A stretch of 13,078 bases of DNA, from the NCBI GenBank assembly GCA_011389605.1, contig JAABTZ010000032.1, forward strand, positions 1 through 13,078. The letters are read 5' to 3'. The translations under genes and the position numbers were made by a program. A model generated the notes under the pieces. That model saw only the letters and a list, made by a program, of their open reading frames with translations. It had not been told where the DNA came from and made no database searches. Shown piece by piece: positions 1 to 6,052 of this stretch (its first letter is position 1; every line of letters starts with the position of its first letter). Origin of the DNA: Desulfobacteraceae bacterium. GTDB taxonomy: Bacteria; Desulfobacterota; Desulfobacteria; Desulfobacterales; Desulfosalsimonadaceae.

Positions 1-5
1 AGAAT

Positions 6-34
6 TGTCCGGTTTTGTAGCAAATGAATTGTCC
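6..34 (+). repeat. Left terminal inverted repeat of the insertion sequence
   Basis: TGTCCGG at 6-12 and TGTCC at 30-34 frame a 29-base end. It matches the opposite end (1321-1349, reverse complement) at 23 of 29 positions. Paired TGTCC sites at each end look like two transposase-binding subsites. The true terminus may lie a few bases outward, possibly beyond the window. Confidence 0.75.
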
Positions 35-114
35 ACTTTTGACACTCGCTGACAGGAGGCGTAAGTTTGTCTACTCCTTACACCTCCTCGCCGGCGAGGA
101 GGCGAGCCGCGGAC

Positions 115-1290
115 TCAGGCTGCCTCTTGTTTTTTCTGTTTTTTTAGATTCCCCTGCCAATCATAATCAGCCAGTTTTCTCGGGCCATGAAAAACCGCCA
201 TTGAGCCATCAGTATACTTATGGACCCGCACTTTGACACGCACATAATGGCATCGATACTTGTCGGCAGGTATCTGTAAGATCTTACCTGCAAAATTCAC
301 ACAATTGTCAGCAGAGACAGTACGCTCATAATGTTCACAAAGGATGTTTTCAAGATTTGATCCTGCCCACTCCACAAATCCTGTGCCTTGTTCGGCAGCA
401 GAAACCATGAATTCATCGTTATATGCCGGCTGATAAATCTCAACCAAATACCTGTTGGCAGCCTCCATGGTAGTAATGCCATTTAAAGCCAGTTCCTTTG
501 GCAACCGCTCCTGGTGGGTTTGGAATGCCCGCTCGCTTCGGCCGCGGGCTTCCGGAGAATAAGCGGCAATCATCTCGATACCCAACTGCTTCATGGCCCG
601 TCCAAACTGGGTGAGTTGGACCTTACTTACCTTTCCTCCACTTTCGGGGGTATACCAGTAATGGCTTGCGCGATCTGTATACAAAGAGCTGAACAGGCCT
701 TTTTTAATGATTACCTCCTCAACCCCTTCAAAGCTGCTGACTGTGCCTTCTTCATGAACAAAAAACATTGAATAATGCTCACTGGTAGCATCATCCATTG
801 TCACAATAAGATCCCACATTTTGTCCGGCACCCATTGATGAGTACTGCCGTCCTGATGCAGCATCATGCCATCGATGGGCGAACGTTTCCTGCGCTTGCG
901 ATGTTTGCCCTTTTTGGCAGACTTGGTAACCAGGCCTTCTGACTGCAGCTTGTTTTTAACCCATGTATAACTGCGCTGTCCGCCTTCTCGCCTATACCAT
1001 GAGTAGAAGTGCTTGACGTTCCATCCTTGATATCGGTTTTTATACTGCTGGGTAAGTGCAAAAACCTCATCCATCGGGGCCCGTCTGGAGGATGGCTGGC
1101 TCAGGCGCTTGTCCATAAGACCCTCTATTCCAGCTTCCTCATAACGATCAACGTAGCGCCGAAAGGTACGGCTGCAAACCCCCAGTAGCCTGGCAGCCTC
1201 TTCCTGGCTCAACCGCTTTTCTGTCCAATTTTTGAAAGTCTCTTCAAATCTCATCTTCCGGATCTCCTGTAACACCTCCGTCCGCCTCAT
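115..1290 (-). CDS. DDE transposase, ISNCY/IS1202-type
   Basis: This 391-residue protein mobilises the surrounding insertion sequence. Residues 24-62 form a helix-turn-helix (EEAARLLGVCSRTFRRYVDRY) of the helix-turn-helix type found at the N terminus of many transposases. A basic linker (KKGKHRKRRKR, about 126-136) precedes the RNase H-like integrase core. The likely catalytic residues are D147 in HQDGS, D206 in LYTDRASH, and E253 in the SPEARGRSER motif. An AAGGAGG ribosome site lies just upstream of the ATG at 1290. The gene fills the element and is transcribed leftward, away from the other genes. No frameshift or internal stop is seen, so it appears intact. The DDE class is secure; the IS family name is from recall of the family's characteristic motifs. 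Confidence 0.88.
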   Translation of the reverse strand: MRRTEVLQEIRKMRFEETFKNWTEKRLSQEEAARLLGVCSRTFRRYVDRYEEAGIEGLMDKRLSQPSSRRAPMDEVFALTQQYKNRYQGWNVKHFYSWYRREGGQRSYTWVKNKLQSEGLVTKSAKKGKHRKRRKRSPIDGMMLHQDGSTHQWVPDKMWDLIVTMDDATSEHYSMFFVHEEGTVSSFEGVEEVIIKKGLFSSLYTDRASHYWYTPESGGKVSKVQLTQFGRAMKQLGIEMIAAYSPEARGRSERAFQTHQERLPKELALNGITTMEAANRYLVEIYQPAYNDEFMVSAAEQGTGFVEWAGSNLENILCEHYERTVSADNCVNFAGKILQIPADKYRCHYVRVKVRVHKYTDGSMAVFHGPRKLADYDWQGNLKKQKKQEAA

Positions 1291-1320
1291 AAACCACCTC
1301 CTTGGTGGCTATATTAAACC

Positions 1321-1349
1321 GGACAGATTATGTGCTACAACTCCGGACA
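1321..1349 (-). repeat. Right terminal inverted repeat of the insertion sequence
   Basis: Read on the minus strand, this end carries TGTCCGG (1349-1343) and a second TGTCC (1325-1321). It mirrors the left end over exactly the same 29-base span. It lies about 30 bases upstream of the transposase start, so it may overlap the transposase promoter. Confidence 0.75.
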
Positions 1350-1412
1350 TATTATTTGTTACTGACAAGCTTCTGTTGCTGCTTGATTTAATAAAGCCGT
1401 TGTTATACATTT

Positions 1413-1614
1413 ACAAAACCGTCTAAAAGCGACTTTTTACGGGATTGTCAAATTTGATGCCCTCGTAAAAAATCGCTTTTAGATGGCTTTGTAAAAAGTT
1501 CAAGATCAAGGCTTGCGCGATTTTGAAGAATGCAGCGTACTTAGCCGTACGTGAAATTCTGAAAAATCGCGCGTAACACAGATATTGGACTTTTTACGAA
1601 GCCGTCAAATTTGA
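1413..1614. repeat. Compound palindromic repeat, MITE/REP-like
   Basis: This non-coding block is made of nested inverted repeats. The first hairpin pairs 1413-1440 with 1465-1492 (25 of 28 positions). The second, larger palindrome pairs 1482-1503 (GATGGCTTTGTAAAAAGTTC...) with 1585-1606. Inside it, GCGCGATTTT...AGAAT (1515-1531) pairs with ATTCT...AAAATCGCGC (1556-1572), and CGTAC (1536-1540) pairs with GTACG. A direct repeat, GACTTTTTACG followed by GTCAAATTTGA, occurs at 1431-1457 and 1588-1614 (22 of 27 positions). No open reading frame of note is seen. The structure suggests a non-autonomous mobile or dispersed extragenic repeat; copy number elsewhere is unknown. Confidence 0.7.
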
Positions 1615-1701
1615 AACACTTAGTTTATCCAGGAGCCATACAAACAATCACAACAGATGATCCGGCAGCCGGACATCAGCAAAAAAACCGGGGGTGGGGG
1701 T

Positions 1702-2685
1702 ATGAAAGATTTCAATTTAGGAGAAGTCCTTGGACTGTTGAAACAAACCGCACCGTTTTTGGTTTTCCGTTTTCTCATCTACTTTGGCATCACACTGGCA
1801 TTTGTCCTGATTACGGGGACAGGGGCCGGCATCGGCTACGGCATTGGGATTATAGCCGACAACGCACCGGCCGGGGGCATGTGGGGCGGACTGGCAGGAT
1901 TCGGTATAGCCGGGGCAATCATGTATTTCATCCGTGAATACCTGCTGTACCTTGTCAAGGCCGGACATATAGCCGTTCTCGTTGAACTGTTCGAGGGCAG
2001 GCAGATCCCCGGCGGCCAGGGCCAGATTACCTATGCCCGGGAGCAGGTCCAGCAGCGGTTTGCGGCATCCTCTTTGCTTTTCGGACTGGATCAGCTTATC
2101 AAAGGCATTCTAAAGACATTTAACCGTACATTTCTCTCTGTTGCCGCCATCCTGCCCATACCCGGTGCCGCGGGTGCAATGAAATTTTTAAATACCATTT
2201 TAAATCTGTCATTGACTTATCTTGACGAAGTAATACTGGCCTATCTCATTAGAACAAAAACAGACAACCCATGGCAGACCAGCCGCACCGCCCTTGTGCT
2301 TTATGCGCAAAATTACAAGGCATTTCTGAAAAATGCCGTATGGCTGGCCTTTTTCATCTGGGGCCTGACATTTCTGGCGTTTCTGATCGTGCTCGGGCCC
2401 GCGGCGCTTCTGGTGGGGCTGTTTCCTGGCGCAGCCGGCCCTCTTACCCTGATCGTGGCCATAGTCTTTGCATGGGGGATCAAGCAGGCGGTTATAGAAC
2501 CTGTTGGCATGACTGCACTCATGCAGGTTTTCTTCAAAGTCACCGAGGGGCAGACCGCCAACCCGGAATGGGAGGCCAAACTGGAAAATATTTCCTCAAA
2601 ATTCAACGAGCTTAAAAACAAGGCTGCAGCCATGGGGACTCAGACAGATTCATCTGATTCCTCTGCAACTCCGGAGCAGTTGTGA
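1702..2685 (+). CDS. Polytopic membrane protein of unknown function
   Basis: This is a 327-residue inner-membrane protein that I do not recognise by family. Hydrophobic segments lie at about residues 17-40, 61-86, 143-165, 212-240 and 247-265. Glycine-rich turns (TGTGAGIGYGIGI near 39-51, LPIPGAAGAM near 151-160) separate some of them. The last 45 residues are polar and end in a Ser/Thr-rich tail, so they are probably cytoplasmic. The reading frame is open from an ATG at 1657, but I prefer the ATG at 1702. It follows a G-rich stretch (GGGGGTGGGGG) that could act as ribosome site, and the protein then begins MKDFNLGEVL without an odd KKTGGGG leader. It lies alone between the palindromic repeat and a convergent flavoprotein gene 34 bases away. 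No catalytic or transporter signature is visible. Confidence 0.75.
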   Translation: MKDFNLGEVLGLLKQTAPFLVFRFLIYFGITLAFVLITGTGAGIGYGIGIIADNAPAGGMWGGLAGFGIAGAIMYFIREYLLYLVKAGHIAVLVELFEGRQIPGGQGQITYAREQVQQRFAASSLLFGLDQLIKGILKTFNRTFLSVAAILPIPGAAGAMKFLNTILNLSLTYLDEVILAYLIRTKTDNPWQTSRTALVLYAQNYKAFLKNAVWLAFFIWGLTFLAFLIVLGPAALLVGLFPGAAGPLTLIVAIVFAWGIKQAVIEPVGMTALMQVFFKVTEGQTANPEWEAKLENISSKFNELKNKAAAMGTQTDSSDSSATPEQL

Positions 2686-2719
2686 AAATTGTCTCAAACA
2701 GAAACCTGCGCAAAAAACC

Positions 2720-4111
2720 TTACAGGCCTGCCAGAAGATCATCGGCAATAAAAGGCTTTAACATATAAATAACATCGCTTTCCCGGGTGGGGTAAGGGGC
2801 CATGATGTTATCCCGGTAAATTTGCTGAACTGACTGGTTATGGATCATGGCCTGCCTGAAAATATTGATCAGGCCGGCGGCATTGTCGGAGATAATGTGT
2901 GCGCCCAGAATGCGATTGTTCTCATCAACAAGCACCTTATAGCCGGCGTGCCTTAAACCCACCCGCCGGTAGGTGGGCCAGGAAAGATTGGCATCTGTGC
3001 TTTTGTAATAGCTGATATTATTAGATTTTAACTCTTCTTCAGTGGCGCCGACCATGGCATACTGGGGAAGAGTGAACAAAACAGCAGGCACGGCCCGGTA
3101 ATCCATTACGGCACCTTTGCCGCCATGGATTTCTGCCAGTATATTTTTGGCCGCCACGTACGCTTCGTAATCCGCCACCCTTGCCAGCTGGATGGTTGCA
3201 GCACAATCGCCCACGGCAAACACCCTGGAATTGCTTGTCCGCATATTTCCGTCCACTTTGACTCCCTTGCTGGAAAATGCCACAAGAGCTTTTTCCAGCT
3301 CAAGCTCATTGACTGCCGGGGATCTTCCTGCACCGTGAACAACCAGGTCCACGTCAAACTCGCTGCCATCCCGGCCGCGCACAGCAAAACCGTTTTCCGT
3401 TTTTTCAATTCCGGTTATTTCGACATCCGCGTGAATCTGTATTCCTTCAGCCCGGGAAGCTGCCATAAGCTGCTCCACCATTTCCCCGTCAAACGGCCCC
3501 AGGGGTCTGGGCCCGGCTTCCAGGATGTATACCTGCTGATCCGGCGGCCCGAGCCTTGCGGCAAAGTGGGCAAACTCAAAAGATATAAAGCCACCGCCCA
3601 CAAAGGCAATTCTTGAAGGCAGCTCTTTTAGTTCCATAAAATCACTGCTGGAAGTCATAAGCCCGGCGCCGTCAAAAGGCAGTGGCATTGGATGTGCGCC
3701 TGTGGCCAGGATGATATATCCGGCCTCAACCGGCTGCCCGTTGACTGCAAGGGTATTTTCATCAAAAAACACTGCCTTGCCTTCCAAAAAATCTATACCC
3801 GAGCCCTTAAACCCCTTGCGCGTGGAATCCGGAACAGCACTTGTAAACGCCTGTTTTTGATCCAGCACAGCGCCCCACTCCATTTCCGGCGGCCGGACAA
3901 CACCTTTGCCGGACAAATGACGGGCCCGGTCCATGGTTTCAGCTGCCTCGTAATACCATTTCTTGGCCTGGCAGCCCGCAAGAGCGCAAATCCCTCCCGG
4001 AGTGGTGCTGTTTTCAATCACCGCAACAGACAGCCCGTATTCCATAAGAGTATAAGCAGCAGTCTGCCCTCCGGTACCTGATCCCACAATCAGCACGTCA
4101 TATGATTTCAC
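2720..4111 (-). CDS. Class I pyridine nucleotide-disulfide oxidoreductase homologue (Lpd/MerA/Gor-like)
   Basis: A 463-residue flavoprotein of the dihydrolipoamide dehydrogenase/glutathione reductase fold. The N-terminal FAD motif is VLIVGSGTGGQTAA (residues 6-19). The redox-active pair is C42 and C47 in GGICALAGC, the CxxxxC spacing of class I enzymes. A second dinucleotide-binding stretch (IAFVGGGFISFEFA) binds NAD(P)H, and VFAVGDCA is the late FAD motif. The C-terminal interface domain normally supplies a catalytic His in an HPT motif; here it reads YPT, with Tyr440 in that position. The disulfide may therefore be reduced by a changed mechanism, or the substrate may differ. The start is GTG at 4111, preceded by AAGGAGG with about six bases of spacing. 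The gene is divergent from the regulator-metF operon. Its substrate cannot be assigned from sequence. Confidence 0.88.
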   Translation of the reverse strand: MKSYDVLIVGSGTGGQTAAYTLMEYGLSVAVIENSTTPGGICALAGCQAKKWYYEAAETMDRARHLSGKGVVRPPEMEWGAVLDQKQAFTSAVPDSTRKGFKGSGIDFLEGKAVFFDENTLAVNGQPVEAGYIILATGAHPMPLPFDGAGLMTSSSDFMELKELPSRIAFVGGGFISFEFAHFAARLGPPDQQVYILEAGPRPLGPFDGEMVEQLMAASRAEGIQIHADVEITGIEKTENGFAVRGRDGSEFDVDLVVHGAGRSPAVNELELEKALVAFSSKGVKVDGNMRTSNSRVFAVGDCAATIQLARVADYEAYVAAKNILAEIHGGKGAVMDYRAVPAVLFTLPQYAMVGATEEELKSNNISYYKSTDANLSWPTYRRVGLRHAGYKVLVDENNRILGAHIISDNAAGLINIFRQAMIHNQSVQQIYRDNIMAPYPTRESDVIYMLKPFIADDLLAGL

Positions 4112-4407
4112 CCAGGACCTCCTTTGCTGATGGTTGTTTCATCCCTGTTTAACGTCATTATTACCATGAAGCAGCATGCTTGCAAACTGCAAACCCACAT
4201 ATCAGATTCCCACCAACTGCGTTTAAGGCCACTTTAAACCGCTAACATGCAAATGCATTCTATGTTTTTTTCTTTTTAACCAAAAGACTGTAATAACTAT
4301 AATTATAATAAAAAATAAATACAACAATTTGACCTTCCATTTTTAGTTCAATTTAAATATATTATATCTGATAGTTAAATTTTTTTAACAAAAAATAAAT
4401 TTTTTTC

Positions 4408-4436
4408 TTGACACGCTTCAAGACTATAATTAATAT
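4408..4436 (+). promoter_or_regulatory. Sigma-70 promoter for the regulator-metF operon
   Basis: A perfect -35 box TTGACA (4408-4413) is followed after 17 bases by TAATAT (4431-4436), a good -10 box. AT-rich DNA lies upstream. A start of transcription near 4443 would give a leader of about 40 bases before the ATG at 4481. A TATAAT at 4425-4430 sits only 11 bases from the -35 box and is too close to serve with it. Confidence 0.65.
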
Positions 4437-4443
4437 AAAAACT

Positions 4444-4459
4444 AAAAAGTCAACTTTTT
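4444..4459. promoter_or_regulatory. Short perfect dyad at the predicted transcription start
   Basis: AAAAAGT (4444-4450) and ACTTTTT (4453-4459) form a perfect inverted repeat with a two-base spacer. It falls at or just after the expected start of transcription, where a bound protein would block initiation. The DNA-binding protein encoded immediately downstream is a natural candidate for autoregulation, but this is inference. Confidence 0.4.
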
Positions 4460-4480
4460 CTTCAGGGGAGGAGGCCCGCC

Positions 4481-5053
4481 ATGGACGAAGTTTTTACCGT
4501 GTTTAAAGCCAGCAAATACTGCAACGTCTCTCCCAAAACCATCATCAACTGGATTGATGCCGGCCACATCAAGGCATACCGCACCCCGGGGGGCCACCGC
4601 AGGATAAACCGCAAGGATTTGGAGGAATTCATGCGCAAGCAGGGAATCCCGATACCGGATTCAGTTGAGGACAATGACCGCAGGCGGATTCTTGTTGTCG
4701 ACGATGACCCCATTATTGTTGAAAGCATTGTCCAGTCCCTGGAGGAAGACGAGCATGACTACGAGGTCATATCGGCTGCAGACGGTTTTGAAGCCGGCCT
4801 CCAGGTAAACCACTTCAAGCCGCATCTGCTGATTCTCGACATTATGATGCCCGATATCAAAGGATATGATGTCTGCCAGAAAATCAAGTCCAACAAGGAA
4901 ACCAGAGACACCAAAATCATAGTGCTCTCTGCCTACCTGGACGAGGAAAAATTCAAAAAGATGAAAGAACACGGTGCGGACGCCTGTTTTTCCAAGCCGC
5001 TTCCCCTCTCCCAGCTCAAAGAGGAAGTGGCGCGGCTGCTGGGCGCTGCATAA
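4481..5053 (+). CDS. Response regulator with N-terminal MerR/excisionase-type HTH and C-terminal receiver
   Basis: A 190-residue cytoplasmic protein, probably a transcription regulator of the downstream operon. Residues 5-55 are a MerR/excisionase-like winged helix: SKYCNVSPKTIINWIDAGHIKA gives the recognition helix and YRTPGGHRRI the wing. Residues 68-189 are a complete receiver domain with acidic residues D74-D76, phospho-acceptor D120 in LLILDIMMP, S150, and the conserved lysine K172 in SKP. The order is unusual, because most response regulators have the receiver first. No histidine kinase is encoded in the window, so the phosphodonor is unknown. The start ATG has a strong GGGGAGGAGG site (4465-4474). 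The gene is first in the operon, 45 bases before metF. Confidence 0.9.
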   Translation: MDEVFTVFKASKYCNVSPKTIINWIDAGHIKAYRTPGGHRRINRKDLEEFMRKQGIPIPDSVEDNDRRRILVVDDDPIIVESIVQSLEEDEHDYEVISAADGFEAGLQVNHFKPHLLILDIMMPDIKGYDVCQKIKSNKETRDTKIIVLSAYLDEEKFKKMKEHGADACFSKPLPLSQLKEEVARLLGAA

Positions 5054-5098
5054 ATCCGGCCTCTTGCCGCCGGAACCCTCAATTTCGAGGAGGCGCAT

Positions 5099-5974
5099 AT
5101 GAAACTGAAAGAAGCCCTTGAAAAGAAAAAATTCGCTGTCACCACCGAGGTACAGGCGCCCATTGAACAGGATTCCGAAAACCTGGTCAAAAGCTTAAAT
5201 CTAATCCGCGGCCGGGTGGAAGGAGTTTCACTTTCAGAAGTCGAGTTCCAGGGTGTTGTCGGCGACACAATCAAGACATGCCAGACACTGAAAGAAAACA
5301 GGTTTGAATCCATCTACCAGACCGCCACCAGGGACAAAAACCGCATCCAGCTGCAAAAAGACCTTATTTCAGCCCATCATGCCGGCATCGACAATCTGCT
5401 TGTCTTCACGGAAGATTACAGGATTACCGGCGACAGTCTCCAGGAAATGATGTTTTTCCATGTTGATGCAGGAAAACTCCAGTCCGTGCTTGAGCACTTC
5501 AGGGAAGGCAGAGGTGTGGAAGGCCAGGAAATAGAGGTTTCCCCCGATTTCTTTCTCGGCTCAGGCGTTGAATCCAACTGGGGCAAAAACGTTCCCGACC
5601 TGGAATTAAAGGAGATGGAGGAAATGACTAAAATGGGGACGGGATATTTTATGACCACCCCTGTTTTTGATGTGGAAAAATTTGACAAGTTCCTTTCGCG
5701 CACCAACACATTCGGCATTCCGGTAATCGCCGAAGTGATGATCCTTCGCACAGCCGGCATGGCCCGCTTTCTAAACAGGCATCTGCGTCCGGGACTGGTG
5801 CCCGACTGGGCGATCCAGAAATTGGCCAAGGCTCCGGACAAGGACAAAGCCAGCATCGAACTGTTTGCAGATACTGTAAAGGGTTTAAAAGACCTTTGCA
5901 GCGGCGTCCATATCATTACCATCGGAGGCGAGGAAAAACTCCGGCACTATCTGGATGCGGCAAAACTAAAGTAA
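5099..5974 (+). CDS. metF: Methylenetetrahydrofolate reductase, catalytic subunit MetF
   Basis: This 291-residue TIM-barrel flavoprotein interconverts 5,10-methylene-THF and 5-methyl-THF at FAD, a step of the methyl branch of the Wood-Ljungdahl pathway and of methionine synthesis. It is the short form with no regulatory domain. E17 in TTEVQ matches the catalytic Glu28 of E. coli MetF. TATRDKNR (75-82) is the family's RD-NR motif. D106 in VFTEDYRITGD matches Asp120 near the flavin. The position of E. coli Gln183 is Thr187 here (FMTTPVFD), a notable change in the folate/NADH site. GAGGAGG (5087-5093) lies five bases before the ATG. With metV at the operon's end and NADH-dehydrogenase-like genes between, it is probably a MetVF-type enzyme that takes electrons through partner subunits instead of directly from NADH. 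Confidence 0.93.
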   Translation: MKLKEALEKKKFAVTTEVQAPIEQDSENLVKSLNLIRGRVEGVSLSEVEFQGVVGDTIKTCQTLKENRFESIYQTATRDKNRIQLQKDLISAHHAGIDNLLVFTEDYRITGDSLQEMMFFHVDAGKLQSVLEHFREGRGVEGQEIEVSPDFFLGSGVESNWGKNVPDLELKEMEEMTKMGTGYFMTTPVFDVEKFDKFLSRTNTFGIPVIAEVMILRTAGMARFLNRHLRPGLVPDWAIQKLAKAPDKDKASIELFADTVKGLKDLCSGVHIITIGGEEKLRHYLDAAKLK

Positions 5975-5981
5975 GGTTTTG

Positions 5982-6008
5982 CCGGACCGGCCAAAGCGGC
6001 CAGTCCGG
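5982..6008 (+). other. Intercistronic hairpin between metF and the FdhA/NuoG-like gene
   Basis: CCGGACCGGCC (5982-5992) pairs with GGCCAGTCCGG (5998-6008) with one mismatch around a five-base loop. No long T run follows directly (only TTT, then CCGG), so it is a poor intrinsic terminator. It may stabilise the upstream message or partly attenuate transcription into the following genes. Confidence 0.45.
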
Positions 6009-6052
6009 TTTCCGGCCCTTTCACAAAATAAGAATCCAAAAGGAGCCGCCCC

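Larger units (their letters stand above)
1..1350 (-). mobile_element. Insertion sequence, ISNCY/IS1202-like
   Basis: One long minus-strand transposase gene is bracketed by matching inverted ends. The left end (6-34) and the reverse complement of the right end (1321-1349) are both 29 bases and agree at 23 of them. Each end begins with TGTCCGG, shares a TTGTAGCA core, and closes with a second TGTCC. The outer tips cannot be fixed, because the window starts only five bases beyond the left TGTCCGG and no target duplication can be checked. The transposase is full length, so the copy may be active. Family placement rests on transposase character and end structure, without a database search. Confidence 0.8.
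4112..4480. other. Divergent AT-rich intergenic regulatory region
   Basis: About 370 bases separate the divergent flavoprotein and regulator genes. The half nearer the flavoprotein holds a tandem TGCAAAC pair (4181-4194) and a dyad, GTTTAA at 4221-4226 with TTAAAC at 4234-4239; either could be an operator, but support is weak. From about 4260 the sequence becomes strongly AT-rich, with A and T runs typical of an UP element or curved DNA. It ends in the promoter and dyad listed separately. I see no small gene or RNA here, and no convincing promoter for the minus-strand gene. Confidence 0.5.

Noticed and set aside
24..236. Short plus-strand open frame at the left edge
   Set aside because: It overlaps the insertion sequence end and the 3' part of the transposase gene, with no ribosome site or recognisable protein; treated as chance.
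1413..1614. CRISPR array
   Set aside because: The repeats are nested palindromes plus one imperfect direct repeat, without regularly spaced units or spacers.
1686..1701. Phase-variable G tract before the membrane protein gene
   Set aside because: The two G runs are only about five bases each and split by a T, too short for likely slippage; more probably a G-rich ribosome site.
2686..2719. Bidirectional terminator between the convergent genes
   Set aside because: The 34-base gap has no inverted repeat longer than a few bases.
4181..4239. Tandem TGCAAAC and GTTTAA/TTAAAC dyad as defined operators
   Set aside because: Both are short enough to occur by chance in AT-rich DNA and no matching regulator can be named; mentioned only under the intergenic region.
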